Assembly: GCF_963082655.1 (NCBI RefSeq)
Contig: NC_081553.1
Coordinates: 22,330,197 to 22,394,196 of the forward strand
Direction of reading: 5' to 3'
DNA: 64,000 bases
Source of the DNA: Stomoxys calcitrans
Taxonomy: Eukaryota > Arthropoda > Insecta > Diptera > Muscidae
Part shown: positions 41,500 through 55,300 of the stretch, in pieces
Position numbering within the stretch: the stretch's first letter is position 1
How the letters are laid out: every line of letters begins with the position of its first letter
Notes under the pieces: generated by a model
The model's input: only the letters and a program-made list of their open reading frames with translations
What the model was told of the DNA's origin: nothing
Database searches by the model: none
Translations under genes and position numbers: made by a program

Positions 41500-43208
41500 A
41501 AGAGGGCAAAAAAAAATTTCGAACGAATCGCATGACCAATCTCCGAGATCTGGTGTTTTTAAAAATTAGGGTAATGAGAAATGCTTTTTAGGGGTGCAAT
41601 GACTGCTCAGACATTTCGACTCAAATATGGATATCAAACTCGTGCAACCTTTTCAAATCCCTTTAATTTGAGCCCCATATTGCCAAGGTCGGTAAATATG
41701 AACCGTTTGGAGGGTGTTTTGGGGCTAGGGCGGCCACCGGTACTTTGCCCTGAAAGTAGATATCAAATTCGTTCTTTACCCCCAAATACCTTTGATTTGA
41801 GCTCCTATTTGCCATAGCCAGATAGGGCCAGTTTAAGGGGTGACACCATAAGGCACCCCCTAAACTGAACTTCATCTTCCCCCAAACTCTTGGCCCCAAA
41901 ATTGGATATCAAATTCGTTTTCTACTTTCAAATACCTTTCATTTGAGTCCCATATTGTCATAAGGGGGTCAATTAACCTGTTTGATGTGTTTTTAGGAGG
42001 AAAAGCGCCACCTAGACTTGAACGCAAATTTTAATGTCATATTCGTAATCTACTCCCAAATACCTTTTACTTGAGTCTCATATAAACATGGTCGGCTAAA
42101 ATGCCCATTTGGGGGTTGGGCGACCTCCCATTACTTGGACCTAATTTTTTTATGTCGTATTTGTAGTCTAATGCCGAATACTTTTCATTGGAGTCCAATA
42201 TTGATAGGAACGTCGAATATATCTGTTATCTGCACTTGGACCAACATTTTAATACGATATTCGTTTTCTAGTCTCCAATACCTTTGATATATTGGCTGTG
42301 GACTTTTGGTTTTAGGTGGACTTTTTGGGAAATGGAGGAGGGACCACCCCCATCCGCTATCTAAAAATTATATACCCTATATTTCCTTCCAAACTTGCCC
42401 AATCTGTGAAAATTTTAAGAAAACCGGTCCAGCCGTTTTTGATTCTACGGAACAAACAAAAAAAAAACCGAGTCCCATATGGTAATGATATCAATTTAAG
42501 GCATTTTTGGGAGGTAAGGTGACCCCCTATACTTCGAACTGATTTTGTACGTCAGATTCGTAATCTACTTCCAAATACCTTTTATTTGAGGCCCATATTG
42601 ACATGAACTTCCAATATGTCTGTTTGGGGTAATTTTGTGTTTGGGGTGGTTCGATGGGTACTTTGACCTAAATTTTACTACTATATTCGTATTCCATTTT
42701 CCAATACCTTTCATTTGATACCCACATTGTCCCGATCGAACCACTTTTGATTTTGGGTAGTGTTTTTAGTTAACTGGGCCGGGTCCGCCCCCTTCCGAAA
42801 TCAACAAAAGCCTATTTCTCCTTCCTGACCATATGTGCAATATACTGTCGAATACCTTTCATTTGAGACCCATATTGTCATGATGGTTCAAAAAACCTAT
42901 TTTAGGGGGTTTTGGAGATGGGGCGGCCCCCAATTCCTTGGACCCAGTTTTTAATGTGAAATTCGTACTCTACTCCTGAAAACCTTTCATTTGAGTCCCA
43001 TATTGTCCCGATCGGTTCACTTTTATTTTTGGGTAGTTCTTTTGGGGTAAGGGGAAGGGTCCGCCCCCCTTCTGATATCAAAAAATTATATTTCCTATAT
43101 TTCCTTCCAGACCAACCTACACAATCTGTGAATATTTCAAGGTAATCGGTCCAGCCGTTTTTTAGTCTATACGAAACAAACAAACAAACCGACAAACAAA
43201 CACAAAAT
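41500..43208 (-). mobile_element. Helitron-like element, minus copy
   Basis: Read from 43208 down it gives the CACAAATTG-type start, CGTATAGACTAAAAAACGGC and repeated segments with ATACCTTTCATTTGAGTCCC (plus-strand view) about every 115-130 bp. The 3' GCGCAGCGGAGC end is not present. It terminates in TCCGAGATCTGGTG near 41550, the region that normally lies near the 5' end, so the copy is rearranged rather than simply truncated. Its 5' end abuts the 5' end of the next copy. Confidence 0.65.
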
Positions 43209-45495
43209 CATCTTCTTCTTCTTCTTCTTATATATAAAAATCAATTTGTGTTTGTTTGTTTGTTTGTGTGTTCCTTATAGACTCAGAAACGGCTGCACCG
43301 ATTTCCTTGAAATTTTCTCGGATGTTGCAAAATGATCCCGTGGTGAAAAAAGGGTACTAAATTTTTTTTATATCTGAAGGGGGGCGGACCCTCCCCCTTA
43401 CCCCAATTTTCAGAAACGCCAGATCTCGGAGATGGGTGTTGCGATTTAAGCGAAATTTTGTGTGCTCTCAAAAAGTACCCTAAAAATAAAAATTTGGTAT
43501 CCAAATTTCGGATGGGATACCTTGAGAAGCCGCCCACCCCAAAACTTACCAAACATAAATTTAGACCAATCTCGACAATATGGGAATCAAATAAAGGGGG
43601 TTTAGAATAAGAAAACGTATATGATATCCAATTGTCGAACTAAGTTTTAGGGGGGCCACCCCAACCCCCAAAACACCTCTAAATCGGACATATTTACCGA
43701 CCATGGCAATATGGGACTTAAATGAAAGGTATATGCGAGTAGAATACGAATCTAATATCCAAATGTAGGACCAAGTTTCTGGAGGTCCACCCCTTCCCCA
43801 TAACACCACCCAAACAGGACTTATTTACTGTTCATGGCAATATGGGACTTAAGTAATAGGTATTTGAGTGTAGAATACGAATCTAATATCCAAATATGGG
43901 ACCAAGTGTTTGGGGCCGCCTCTTCCCAAAAACATCCCCCAAAGAGGACAAATCTACAACCATAACAATATGGGGCTCAAATGAAAGGTCTTTGAAAGTA
44001 AAGCACAAATCTGATATCAATATTCGGGAAAGCTGTCTATGGGGCCACCCCACCCCCCATATCACAACCCAATTAGGAAGTATTTTCTAACCATTGCAAT
44101 ATGAAGCTCAAATAAGAAGTTTTTAGAGTATAACACGAATCTGATATATATTTTCAAAGACAAGTCACTGAGTGGCCGCCCCATTCCCCAAAACACCTCC
44201 CAAACCAGTCAAGATTGTCGACTATGGCAATATGGGGGTACCTGCCAACTGCCTTGGGGACGTCCCACCACCATAACAACGCCATAATAGGACATATTTG
44301 CTCTCTAAGTCAATTTGGGTCTTCAATACAGTGGAGCTCGATTTTCATAGTTTTTAGGGCCCAAACCCCAAACCGGACATATTTGCTGGCTTTGCAATAA
44401 GGAATTTAAATGAATGGTATTGGAGATTAGAAAACGAATTTGATATCCAATTTTAGGACCAATGCCAATATGGGGTTCAAATAAATGATATATAGATATA
44501 TGAGTATAGAGCACGTTGCTGATATATTTTCAGGGCTTAATGTTTGGGGGACCACCTTATCCCCATAAAACCCCTAAATCTGACATATTTACCGACCATG
44601 TCAATGTGGGGCTTAAATGAAAGGTATTGGGGGGCAGAACAAGAATTGATACCCACTTTCGGAACCAATTTTCTGGGGTCTACCCCTTTCTCAAAATACC
44701 CCACAAACAGCAATTTTTTGTGACCATCGCAATATGGGGCTCAAATAAAGGTATTTGGGCCTAGAATACGAATTTTATATCCAAATGTAGAACCATGTGT
44801 TTAGGGCATCACCCCTTCCCCAAAACATCCCCCAAAGGGTAAAAATTTTTCGACCATCCCAATATGTGGCTCAAATGAAAGATATTTGAGATTAGAGAAC
44901 GAATTTGATAACCAATTTTGGGGTTTGGGGGATGCCTCATCCTTTAAACTCCCCTTAAACCAATGGCAATATGGGGTTTAAATAAAAGGTATTTGAAAGA
45001 AGAACACGATGTTGATATTTCTCAGGGCCAAGTGTCTGGCGGACCATCTCACCCCAGAAAACACCCCTAAATTGAACCGTGGCAATATGGGGCACAAATG
45101 AAAGGTATTTGGGAGTAGAGCACGTAATTCGTACCCACTTTCGTAACCATGTTTCTGGGGGTCCACACCCACCCCATAACCCACCAACCAGCACCCTGGG
45201 GTCCTTCCCAGTATCCATATAGAAGTCTTTTAAGAATTAAGAAGGGGTACATCTAACATCCAAACTTAAATGACCTTGAACCCTCTGAGCGAATTCAGAC
45301 ACCAATATAGATCATATGGGATTAAGATAAGGCATTTATATTGTTATAACGTTGCTCCAGCGATATACACATACTATTTTCGTAGCATGGTATTTCATTA
45401 AAAGCTCTTTTATTGTCAAAAATAAATATTCAAAGGATAATTTTGTTCCATTAAAAGTAAAAGAAGGCGCAGCGGAGCGGGCAGGTTCGGCCAGT
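43209..45495 (+). mobile_element. Helitron-like element, plus copy
   Basis: It starts TCTTCTTCTTATATATAAAA, then ACTCAGAAACGGCTGCACCG and CCAGATCTCGGAGATGGG. Many segments follow with CAATATGGGACTTAAATGAA and GAATACGAATCTAATATCC. It ends AAAAGAAGGCGCAGCGGAGC, then GGGCAGGTTCGGCCAG near 45494. It is longer than the 21459 copy (2.29 against 1.42 kb), mainly by extra segments. No protein gene. Confidence 0.7.
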
Positions 45496-45504
45496 TTGCC
45501 TATA

Positions 45505-45597
45505 AAAAAATGCCAGGCAAATAATTTGACAAATGCGATCCATTGTGGCGGGTATATAAGATTCGGCCCGGCAAGACTTAGCATGCTTTTACTTGTA
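45505..45597 (+). mobile_element. INE-1-like tail, subfamily B
   Basis: ACAAATGCGATCCATTGTGG, GCGGGTATATAAGATTCGG, a hairpin damaged on one side (TTCGGCCCGGCAAGA) and GCATGCTTTTACTTGT. It follows the Helitron-like 3' end almost directly. Confidence 0.75.
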
Positions 45598-46447
45598 AAT
45601 GATTTAAAATCTGCATCCATCAGATATCCTTAGATATAAGTTACTATACTTAGAGGTTTAAGGTATTACTTAGTCGACTCGGCTCAAGTGTTTCCCTTTT
45701 CCTACTTATTTTTCCTTTGAATTTTCCAAAAATTGCCATATTGTCCCGAAATATTGATGATAAATTGCTTTTCCTTGAAAACCATTACAGCTTTACTTCA
45801 AATATGTTCTGCCCTCACTTGCCATGTAATTTCATGAATTTTCTTCCCTCAAATATTTAATGACCCCATTTAGAATTTTCACATTCCTATTTGCAAATAA
45901 CTTTCCAAAAAAGCAAAAAACGGTTTCCCATATGTTCATGCTTCAAATTCATCCATTTACCATAATTAATTGTGGAATATAAAAAATATTCATCCATATC
46001 TGACTGAGCGAAGCAAAGCAAAGCAAAGCTTGTAGCATCTGTGCGGTTTTATTGAAATCTGTTGCTAATGTAAAAATGTTGCCATGTGAAACCTTGCGGA
46101 GAGTTCAAATGAAAATATTTTATATTCGTAAAACCAAATACACACACTCACACTCACACTGACAGCCACAACCGCACCCACACCCATACATTGTGTGGCA
46201 ATAAACGCCAAGACTAAACAATATCAGTCCTCCAAAGCAACAATTATGCTCTGTTGAAAGGCTTCAAAGCAATTTCAAGTAAGGATGCTGATAGAACCCC
46301 CTCTCGTGCCCCCCCAACCCAACTCCCTTATCGCGTTGTTGTAAACAGCAATAAAAGAAGGACAATAAACCATTCTCAACTGTTCGCCTCATTCCGACAA
46401 AAGCAATTCAATCTGTGGCATCAAATGTGCCTTGTTGAAGGTTTCAG
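45598..46447. other. unique AT-rich sequence
   Basis: Contains GAAGCAAAGCAAAGCAAAGC at about 46010 and CACACACTCACACTCACACT at about 46140. An 93-codon frame at 46254-46535 is partly INE-1-like sequence. No gene is supported. Confidence 0.45.
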
Positions 46448-46557
46448 ATGTTTTTTTTTTTATACACACCACCGAAGCAGAGGGTATATTGATTTAGTCA
46501 TTCCGTTTGTAACACATCAAAATATTGACCTGTGATCCAACAGAGTATATATATATA
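46448..46557 (+). mobile_element. INE-1-like head fragment
   Basis: TTTTTTTTTATACACACCAC, GAGGGTATATTGATTTAGTC and GTAACACATCAAAATATTG lead to CAGAGTATATATATA, where the Helitron-like 3' end begins. It is therefore the 5' part of an element interrupted at the same TATATA region as the copy at 21367. Confidence 0.75.
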
Positions 46558-47350
46558 CTAGCTGGCCAGGGCCTGCTCCTCTGCGCCTTCTTTTACTTTT
46601 TATGGACAAAACTATCCTTTGCGAAATTTATTTTCGACAATTAAAGAGTATATCGCTTTACTAATAGCATAGAATAGGTTGGATTGGCGTTATATACACC
46701 TTTCCCGAATGTTGATTTCAGATTCGTCCTTTACTCCTAAAGACCTTTCATTTGAGCCCCATATTGCTATGGTCGTAAATTTGTCCTCTTTGGGAGGAGT
46801 TTTTGGAGACGGGCGGCCCCCCCAAACACTTGATCCCACATTTGGATATCGCATTCGTATTCTCCACTCAAATACCTTTTATTTGAGCCCCATATTGCCA
46901 TGGTCAGTAAATAAGTCCTATTTGGGGGGCGTTTTGGGGAAGGGTGGACCCCAGAAGCATGATCCCACATTTGGATGTCAGATCCTTATTCCAATCGCAA
47001 ATACCCTTCATTTGAGTCCCATATTGCCATGCTCGGTAAATATATCAGACTAAGAGATGTTTTGGGGGTTAGGGTGGTCCCTCAAACACTTGATCCGAAA
47101 GTTTGATATCAGATATGTTTTCTGATCTTAAATATCTTTCATTTGAGTCCCATATTGTTTTGATTGGTCTATATATATATACATATATATATTTGGTAGG
47201 TTTGGGGGTGGGACGTCGCCCCAAGTTAGCCCATCCGAAATTTGGCTATCAAATTTTTGGTTTTAGGTTACTATAAGGGATCACACAAAAATTCGCTAAT
47301 ATCGCACAATCCATCTCCGAGATCTGGCGTTTCTCGACTGGTTTAAGTGG
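46558..47350 (-). mobile_element. Helitron-like element, 3' half
   Basis: On the minus strand it ends GGCGCAGAGGAGCAGGCCCT, then GGCCAGCTAG, followed by T in the host. This gives a canonical CTAG|T Helitron-type terminus with a short GGCC hairpin before it. Segments with AAGACCTTTCATTTGAGCCC (plus-strand view) repeat inside. The 5' half is missing beyond CTCCGAGATCTGGCGTTTCT near 47330. Confidence 0.7.
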
Positions 47351-47362
47351 GAGACTAGAAAA

Positions 47363-49138
<1,776 letters not shown>

Positions 49139-49359
49139 AAATAGAAGTTCCAGGACGAAGTTCTGGTGGAAATAAAAGGGTACCAGTGCGTAATCTGCAT
49201 GACAAGCTCTATGAAGGGGGATTCTAACTTCTTCTTGTTGCTCTTGGCGTAAGTTCGAGAGCAACCAGAAGAAGTTTGAACTAATGATGGGAATCCACTT
49301 TCTAGGTAACACTGTGTTTTTGTTTGGGTCTACATGGGCACATTCACGGTTTTCCCAAT

Positions 49360-49620
49360 TAAGGGTCTTATACAATAAAAGGCGAATTTGTTATCCGATT
49401 AGGCTGAAATTTGGAATCGTGATTTGCAATAGGCCCCCATGTTGTTATCGCTTATGATCCAGATTAGATCACTTTATGATACAGTTGCAATATAGACATA
49501 TCTCCGATTTAAGATTTAAAGGCCATAAAAAGTCTATGTATTACCCCATTTTGCAGAAATTTGATGCAGCGAGCTGCGTGATATAACGGATGAGGGATGC
49601 AAAGCCACCGTTCAGAGTGG
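49360..49620 (+). repeat. degenerate INE-1-like monomers
   Basis: TTATCCGATTAGGCTGAAAT and CCATTTTGCAGAAATTTGAT mark two worn monomers. Sequence to about 49850 adds ATGGATCTGTGCAGAGTTTC-like remnants. No gene. Confidence 0.55.
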
Positions 49621-50039
49621 CTTTAACTTGGCAAAGTCTGAGCCTATGTTGGTCACTGTCATACCCTTTGTCCATAGTCCACAAACAGTAAAAAAAACAT
49701 GGTTGAGGTGCTCAGCTAGAAGTACTTAAACAGAGTGTGAACTAGAATATGGATCTGTGCAGAGTTTCGGCTTAAAAACCAAATTTCTTAAAATTACACC
49801 AAATTTCTTAAATTAAGATACACATGGACATTGTAACGACAGGTTACCCTGTACGCTGAGGTAAGCTCGCCGGGGCCGAGGGTTCATCACAAAAATATAT
49901 TAATTTTGAGACCGAAGGAGAAAGACGAGATGACGGAAGGCTACTTAGTCTAGAGAAGAATAACACAAATCCGTAAGGCGTTGCACCCGCCCTCCGAGAC
50001 CAGTAGGTCGGTGAACCTTCTTGGGATGTACTGAGATTG

Positions 50040-51965
50040 GTGATTGAGACCTTGGTAAGTAGTATAACCTGCGGAGGGCCTCTTCCGGTAGGTTCACAGT
50101 GGTACTCTCTGGTATGTCGGGGATAGAGACCTTGGTAAATATTAGTGACCTTGGTAAGTACTGTGATAGGCGACGGGGTCTTCTAGGTGAGGACACGCAT
50201 AGGGAGTGGGGTTCCACGGATTGACGATTTTCAACTCATAGAGCGGACACCTTAGCGAAGAGGTTAACTTATCCACCTATGACACTGAAGGCCTGGTTTC
50301 GCATCCTGGCGAGGCCATCAGAAAAAAATTTCACCGGTGGTTTCCCCTCCTAATGCTGGCAACATTTGTGAGGTACTATGCCATGCAAAACTTCTCTCCA
50401 AAAAAGGTATCGCACTGCGGCACACCGTTCGGACTCTAAACTTGAATCGGACTGCACTCATCGATATGTGAGAAGTTTGCCCCTGTTACTTAGTGGAATG
50501 TTCATAGGCAAAATTTGCATTTGCAGAACGGACACCAGGATGAGGACGTGTGTTCACTCTGTTGTGATTAGGGTTGGATGCTAGAACGCAAGACCTTAAT
50601 AAGAACTCACGCGAGGACTGGAAGTACTTCTACGGCACGGCACCCAAGCAAGTATTCAAGCAAGAGGCCTTAGTAAGTACTCAAACAAGGACGATGAGGA
50701 AATCTACGGCAAGAGACCTTAGTAAGTACTCAAGCAAGGACAAGGATTTTACAGGATAGACAGGAGACCGTAGTAGGAACTCCAATAAGGGTAGGAAAGG
50801 ATTCAACAGGATAGCAAGAAGACCGTGTTAAGTACTCCAGTAAGGATATGCAAGGATTCCATAGGATAGCCATGAGACCGTGGTAAGTACTCCTGTAAGG
50901 ATAGGCAAGAATTCTACAGGATAGCCAGAAGACCGTGGTAAGTATTCCAGTAAGGATATGCTAGGATTCTACAGGATAGGCAGGAGGCCGTGGAAAGTAC
51001 TCCAGGAAGGATATGAATGGTATCTACAGGAAAGCTAGGAGACTGTGGTAATTACTCCAGTAGGTATATGCAAGGATTCTACAGGATAGGCAGGAGACCG
51101 TGGTAAGTACTCCATTAAGGATATGGAAGGTTTCTACAGGAAAGCCAGGAAACAGTGGTAAGTGCTCCAGTATAGATATGCAAGGATACTACCGGATAGC
51201 TGGAGACCGTTGTAATTACTCCAGTAAGAATATGCAAGGATTCTATAGGATAACCAAGTGATCGTTTTAAGTTCTCCAGTAAGGATATGCAAGGATTCTA
51301 CAAGATAGCCAGGAGACCGTGGTAAGTACTCCAGTAAGGATGTACAAGAATTCTTCAGGAAAGCTAGGAGACCATGGTAAGTACTCCAGTAAGGAGATGC
51401 AAGGATCCTGCAGGCTATACAAGAGACCGTGGTAAGTACTACAGCTGTGATTTTCAACCATTTAACAGGCTAGGCAAAAGACCGTGGTAAGTACTTCAGT
51501 AGGGATATGCAAGGATTCTACAGGATAGCCAGGAGACCGTGGTAAGTACTCCAGTAAGGATATGCAAGAATGGTTTCTACTCCAGTAAGGATATGCAAGA
51601 ATTCTACAGGATAGGCAGGAGACTGTGGTAAGTACTCCTGTAAGGATATGCAAGGATTCTACTGGATAGCCAGAAGACCGTGGCAAGTACTCCAGTAAGG
51701 ACAGGATAGCTAGAAGACAATGGTAAGTACTCCAGTAAGGATATTGAAACATTTTATAGACTAGGCGGGAGACAGTGGTAAGTACTCCACTTACAATATG
51801 TTAGGATTTTAACAGGATAGACAGGAGACAGTGTTAAAAACTACAGTAAGGATATTCAAGCATTTCTCATGCAAGGAAGGAGACCGTGGTACTCCACTAA
51901 GGATATGCTACAATTCTACAGGATAGGCAAGAGATCATGGTAAGTACTCCAGTAAGGATATATAT
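50040..51965. repeat. 55-bp minisatellite, about 25 units, interrupted by a SINE
   Basis: The unit is roughly GACCGTGGTAAGTACTCCAG, TAAGGATATGCAAGGATTC, TACAGGATAGCCAGGA. Diverged units lie at 50040-50215. After the SINE, about 25 units run from 50640 to 51965 with 5-20 percent differences and some short or fused units (51580, 51705, 51890). Where units are 54 bp, the minus strand stays open with repeats of LEYLPRSPGYPVESLHILTG. Each consensus unit includes GGTAAGTACT. Confidence 0.92.
50244..50526 (+). mobile_element. tRNA-derived SINE (family 1)
   Basis: The head CGGACACCTTAGCGAAGAGG and a diverged B box (GGTTTCGCATCCTGGCGAG) lead to CCTCCTAATGCTGGCAACAT, GCACTGCGGCACACCGTTCG and GTGGAATGTTCATAGGCAAA, ending TTTGCATTTGCAG. 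The GGCTATAAAAAGGAG part is deleted. GCGGACACC on the left and ACGGACACC on the right may be the target duplication. Confidence 0.87.
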
Positions 51966-52388
51966 TAGAATATTCGTTCTCACCGTTGTCTGATGTTGAG
52001 AACGTTGTTTCGTTGTTACACACTGACTATCCCCATTCGCTTGTATATCCTTCTGAGTATAAAACTCAGCGCCAACCACATGTTGTGTGGGCGTCACGGC
52101 AACAGTAGCTGATTGACACTAAAACAGCAACATCTCTGCCAATGGCACAGATGCGTCGTCGCTGTTTGGTTATTGTTGATTAACTATACATAGCAATGAA
52201 TAGACGCAGTGGTTACACGGGAGCAGTTTATTAGTAATTTTTCAAAAATATGACAATGAATAAGTACGACGTACAAAAAATAAGTACGACGATTTTTGAC
52301 GTAATAACAACGCAAAAAAGTTTTTAAATTTTAAGAACAGCAAGAGATATTGTAGGCTAAAAATTCCCACCTATAGCTTTGAAGTTAA
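51966..52388. other. unassigned sequence
   Basis: Unique DNA between the minisatellite and the next INE-1-like element. AGATGCGTCGTCGCTG and AATAAGTACGACG repeats are noted. No coding frame of interest. Confidence 0.45.
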
Positions 52389-55300
52389 GTTTTTATACCC
52401 ACCACCGAAAGATGGGGGGTATATTCATTTTGTCATACAGTTTGCAACACATCGAAATTTTCGAGACGATCTAGCAATGTCCGTCCCTCTGTCCGCCTGT
52501 CTGTTGAAATCACGCACATTGCAAATTTTGCCTATGAACAGTCCTCTTAGGAGCAGGAGCAAACTTCTCACATATCAATGATTGTAGTCCGATTCAAGTT
52601 TAAGCTCAATGATAAGGGGACTCCTTTTTGTAGCCGAGTCCGGCGTGCAGCAGAGCGACACCACTTTAGAGAGTAGCTTTACATGGCAAAAACCACCGCT
52701 GAACATTTTTTCTGATGGTCTCGCCAGGATTCGAACCTGGGCTTTCAGCATAATAGGCGGACATACTAACCCCTGCGCTACGGTGGCGTACGTTGAAATC
52801 ACGCTACAGTCTTTAAAAATAGAGATATTAAGCTGAAATTTTGCACCGATTCTTTTTTTTCCGTAAGCAGGTTAAGTTCGTAGATGGGCTATATCGGACT
52901 ATATCTCGGACTATAGCCCCCATGTAGACCGATCCGCCGATTTGAGGTCTTATTCCCATAAAAGACATTATCATTATCCGATTTTGCTGAAATTTGCGAA
53001 AGCGAGTTATGTTAGGTCTTTCGACATCCTTCTTAAATTTGGCCCAGATCGGTCCAGATTTGGATATAGCTGCCATATAGACCTATCCTCCGTTTTAGGG
53101 TCTTAGGCCCATAAAAGTCACATTTATTATCCGATTTTGCTGAAAATTAGGCCAGTGAGTTGTGTTAGATGCTTCGACATCCTTCCTAAATCTGGCCCAG
53201 ATCGGTCTAGATTTGGATTAAGCTGCCATATAGACCGATACTTCGTTTTAGGGTCTTAGGCCCATAAAAGTCACGTTAATTAACCGATTTTGCTGAAAAT
53301 TGGGACAATGAGTTGTGTTAGGTGCTTCGACATCCTTCCTAAATCTGGCCCAGATCGGTCTAGGTTTGGATATAGCTGCCATATAGACCGATCCGCCGAT
53401 TTAGGGTCTTAGGCCCATAAAAGCCACATTTATTATTCGATTTTGGTGAAGTTTGGGACAGTGAGTTAAGTCGAGCCCTCCGACATCCTTCGTCAATTTG
53501 GCTCAAATCGGTTCAGATTTGGATATAGCTGCCATACCGATCCGCCGATTAAGGGTCTTAGGCCCATAAAAGCCACATTTATTATCCGATTTTGCTGAAA
53601 TTTGGGACAGTGAGTTATGTTTGGCACTTTGACCTCTTTCTCCAATTTGGCCCAGATCGGTCTAGGTTTGGATTAAGCTGCCATATAGACCGATACTTCG
53701 TTTTAGGGTTCTAGGCCAATGAAAGCAACATTTATTATCCGATTTTGCTGAAATTTGGGACAGTGAGTTGCGTTAAACCTTTCGACATCCTTCCTACATT
53801 TGGCCCCGATCGGTCTAGGTTTGGATATAGCTGCCATATAGACCGATCCGCCGATTTAGGGTCTTAGGCCCATAAAAGCCACATTTATTATCCGATTTTG
53901 GTGAAGTTTGGGACAGTGAGTTGTGTTGGGCCCTTCGACATATTTCTGCAATTTGGCTCAGATCGGTCCAGATTTGGATATAGCTGCCATATTGACCGAT
54001 CTCTCGATTTGAGGTTTTTGGCCCATAAAAGCCGCATTTATTGTCGGATGTCGCCGAAATTTGGGACAGTGAGTTACCATATTGACCGATCTCTCGATTT
54101 AAGGTTTTAGGCCCATAAAAGCCGCATTTATTGTCTGATGTCGCCGAAATTTGGGACAGTGAGTTGTGTTAGGCCTTTCGACATCCTTCTTAAATTTGGC
54201 CCATATCGGTCCAGATTTGATATAGCTAACATATAGACCGATCCGCCGACTTAGGGTCTTAGGCCCATAAAAGCCACATTTATTATCCTATTTTGCTGAA
54301 ATTTGGGACAATGAATTGTGTTAAGTCCTTCGACATCTTTCTTTAATTTGGCTCAGATCGGTTCAGAAGTGGATATAGCTGCCATATTGACCGATCTCTC
54401 GATTTAGGGTCTTGGGCCAATGAAAGCCACATTTATTATCCGATTTTGCTAAAATTTGGGACAGTGAGTTGTGTTAAACCTTTCGACATCCTTCCTAAAT
54501 TTGGCCCAGATCGATCTAGGTTTGCATATAGCTGCCATATAAACCGATCTCTCGATTTAAGGTTTTGGAGCCATAAAAGGCGCATTTATTGTCCGATTTC
54601 GCCGAAATTTGGGAAAGTGATTTGTGTTAGGCCCTTCGACATATTTCTTCAATTTGGCTCAGATCGGTCCAGATTTGCATATAGCTGCCATATAAACCGA
54701 TCTCTCGATTTAAGGTTTTGGGGCCATAAAAGGCGCATTTATTGTCCAATGTCGCCGAAATTTGGGACAGTGAGTTGTGTTAGGCCCATCGACTTCATTC
54801 TTCAATTTGGCCCAGATCGGTCCAGATTTGAATATAGCTGCCATATAGACCGATCTCTCGATTTAGGGTCTTGCACCCACAAAAGGCGCATTTATTGTCC
54901 AATGTTGCCGAAATTTGGGACAGTGAGTTAAGTAATGCCCCTCAACATACTTCTGCAATATGGCACTGATCGGTCCAGATTTGAATATAGCTGCCATATA
55001 GACCGATCTCTCGATTTAAGGTCTTGCGCCCATAAAAGGTACATTTATTGTCCTATTTCGCCGAAATTTGGGACAGTGAGTCATGTTAGACTCTTGGACA
55101 TTTTTCTCAAACTTGGCTCAAATCAGTCCGTATTTGTATATAGCTGCCATATAGACCGATCTCTCGATTTTAAGTCACATTTATAATCCGATTTCACTAA
55201 AATTTGAAACAGTGACTTATGTTAGGCTTTTCGACGTCCGTGTCGTATATGGTTGAAAACGGTTTATTTTTAGATATAGCTACTAAAAAGACCAATATTT

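Noticed and set aside
51134..51752. Repeat-containing protein on the minus strand (107 and 96 codons)
   Set aside because: The open frames exist because many units are 54 bp. They are interrupted wherever unit length changes, and there is no start context or domain.
50640..51965. CRISPR-like array of 55-bp units
   Set aside because: Units are directly tandem with gradual divergence and no unique spacers, so it is a minisatellite.
54446..54931. 161-codon open frame
   Set aside because: It spans INE-1-like monomers whose length is a multiple of three. The peptide (CHIDRSLDLRFW repeated) recurs in every subfamily A element and follows monomer period, not gene structure.
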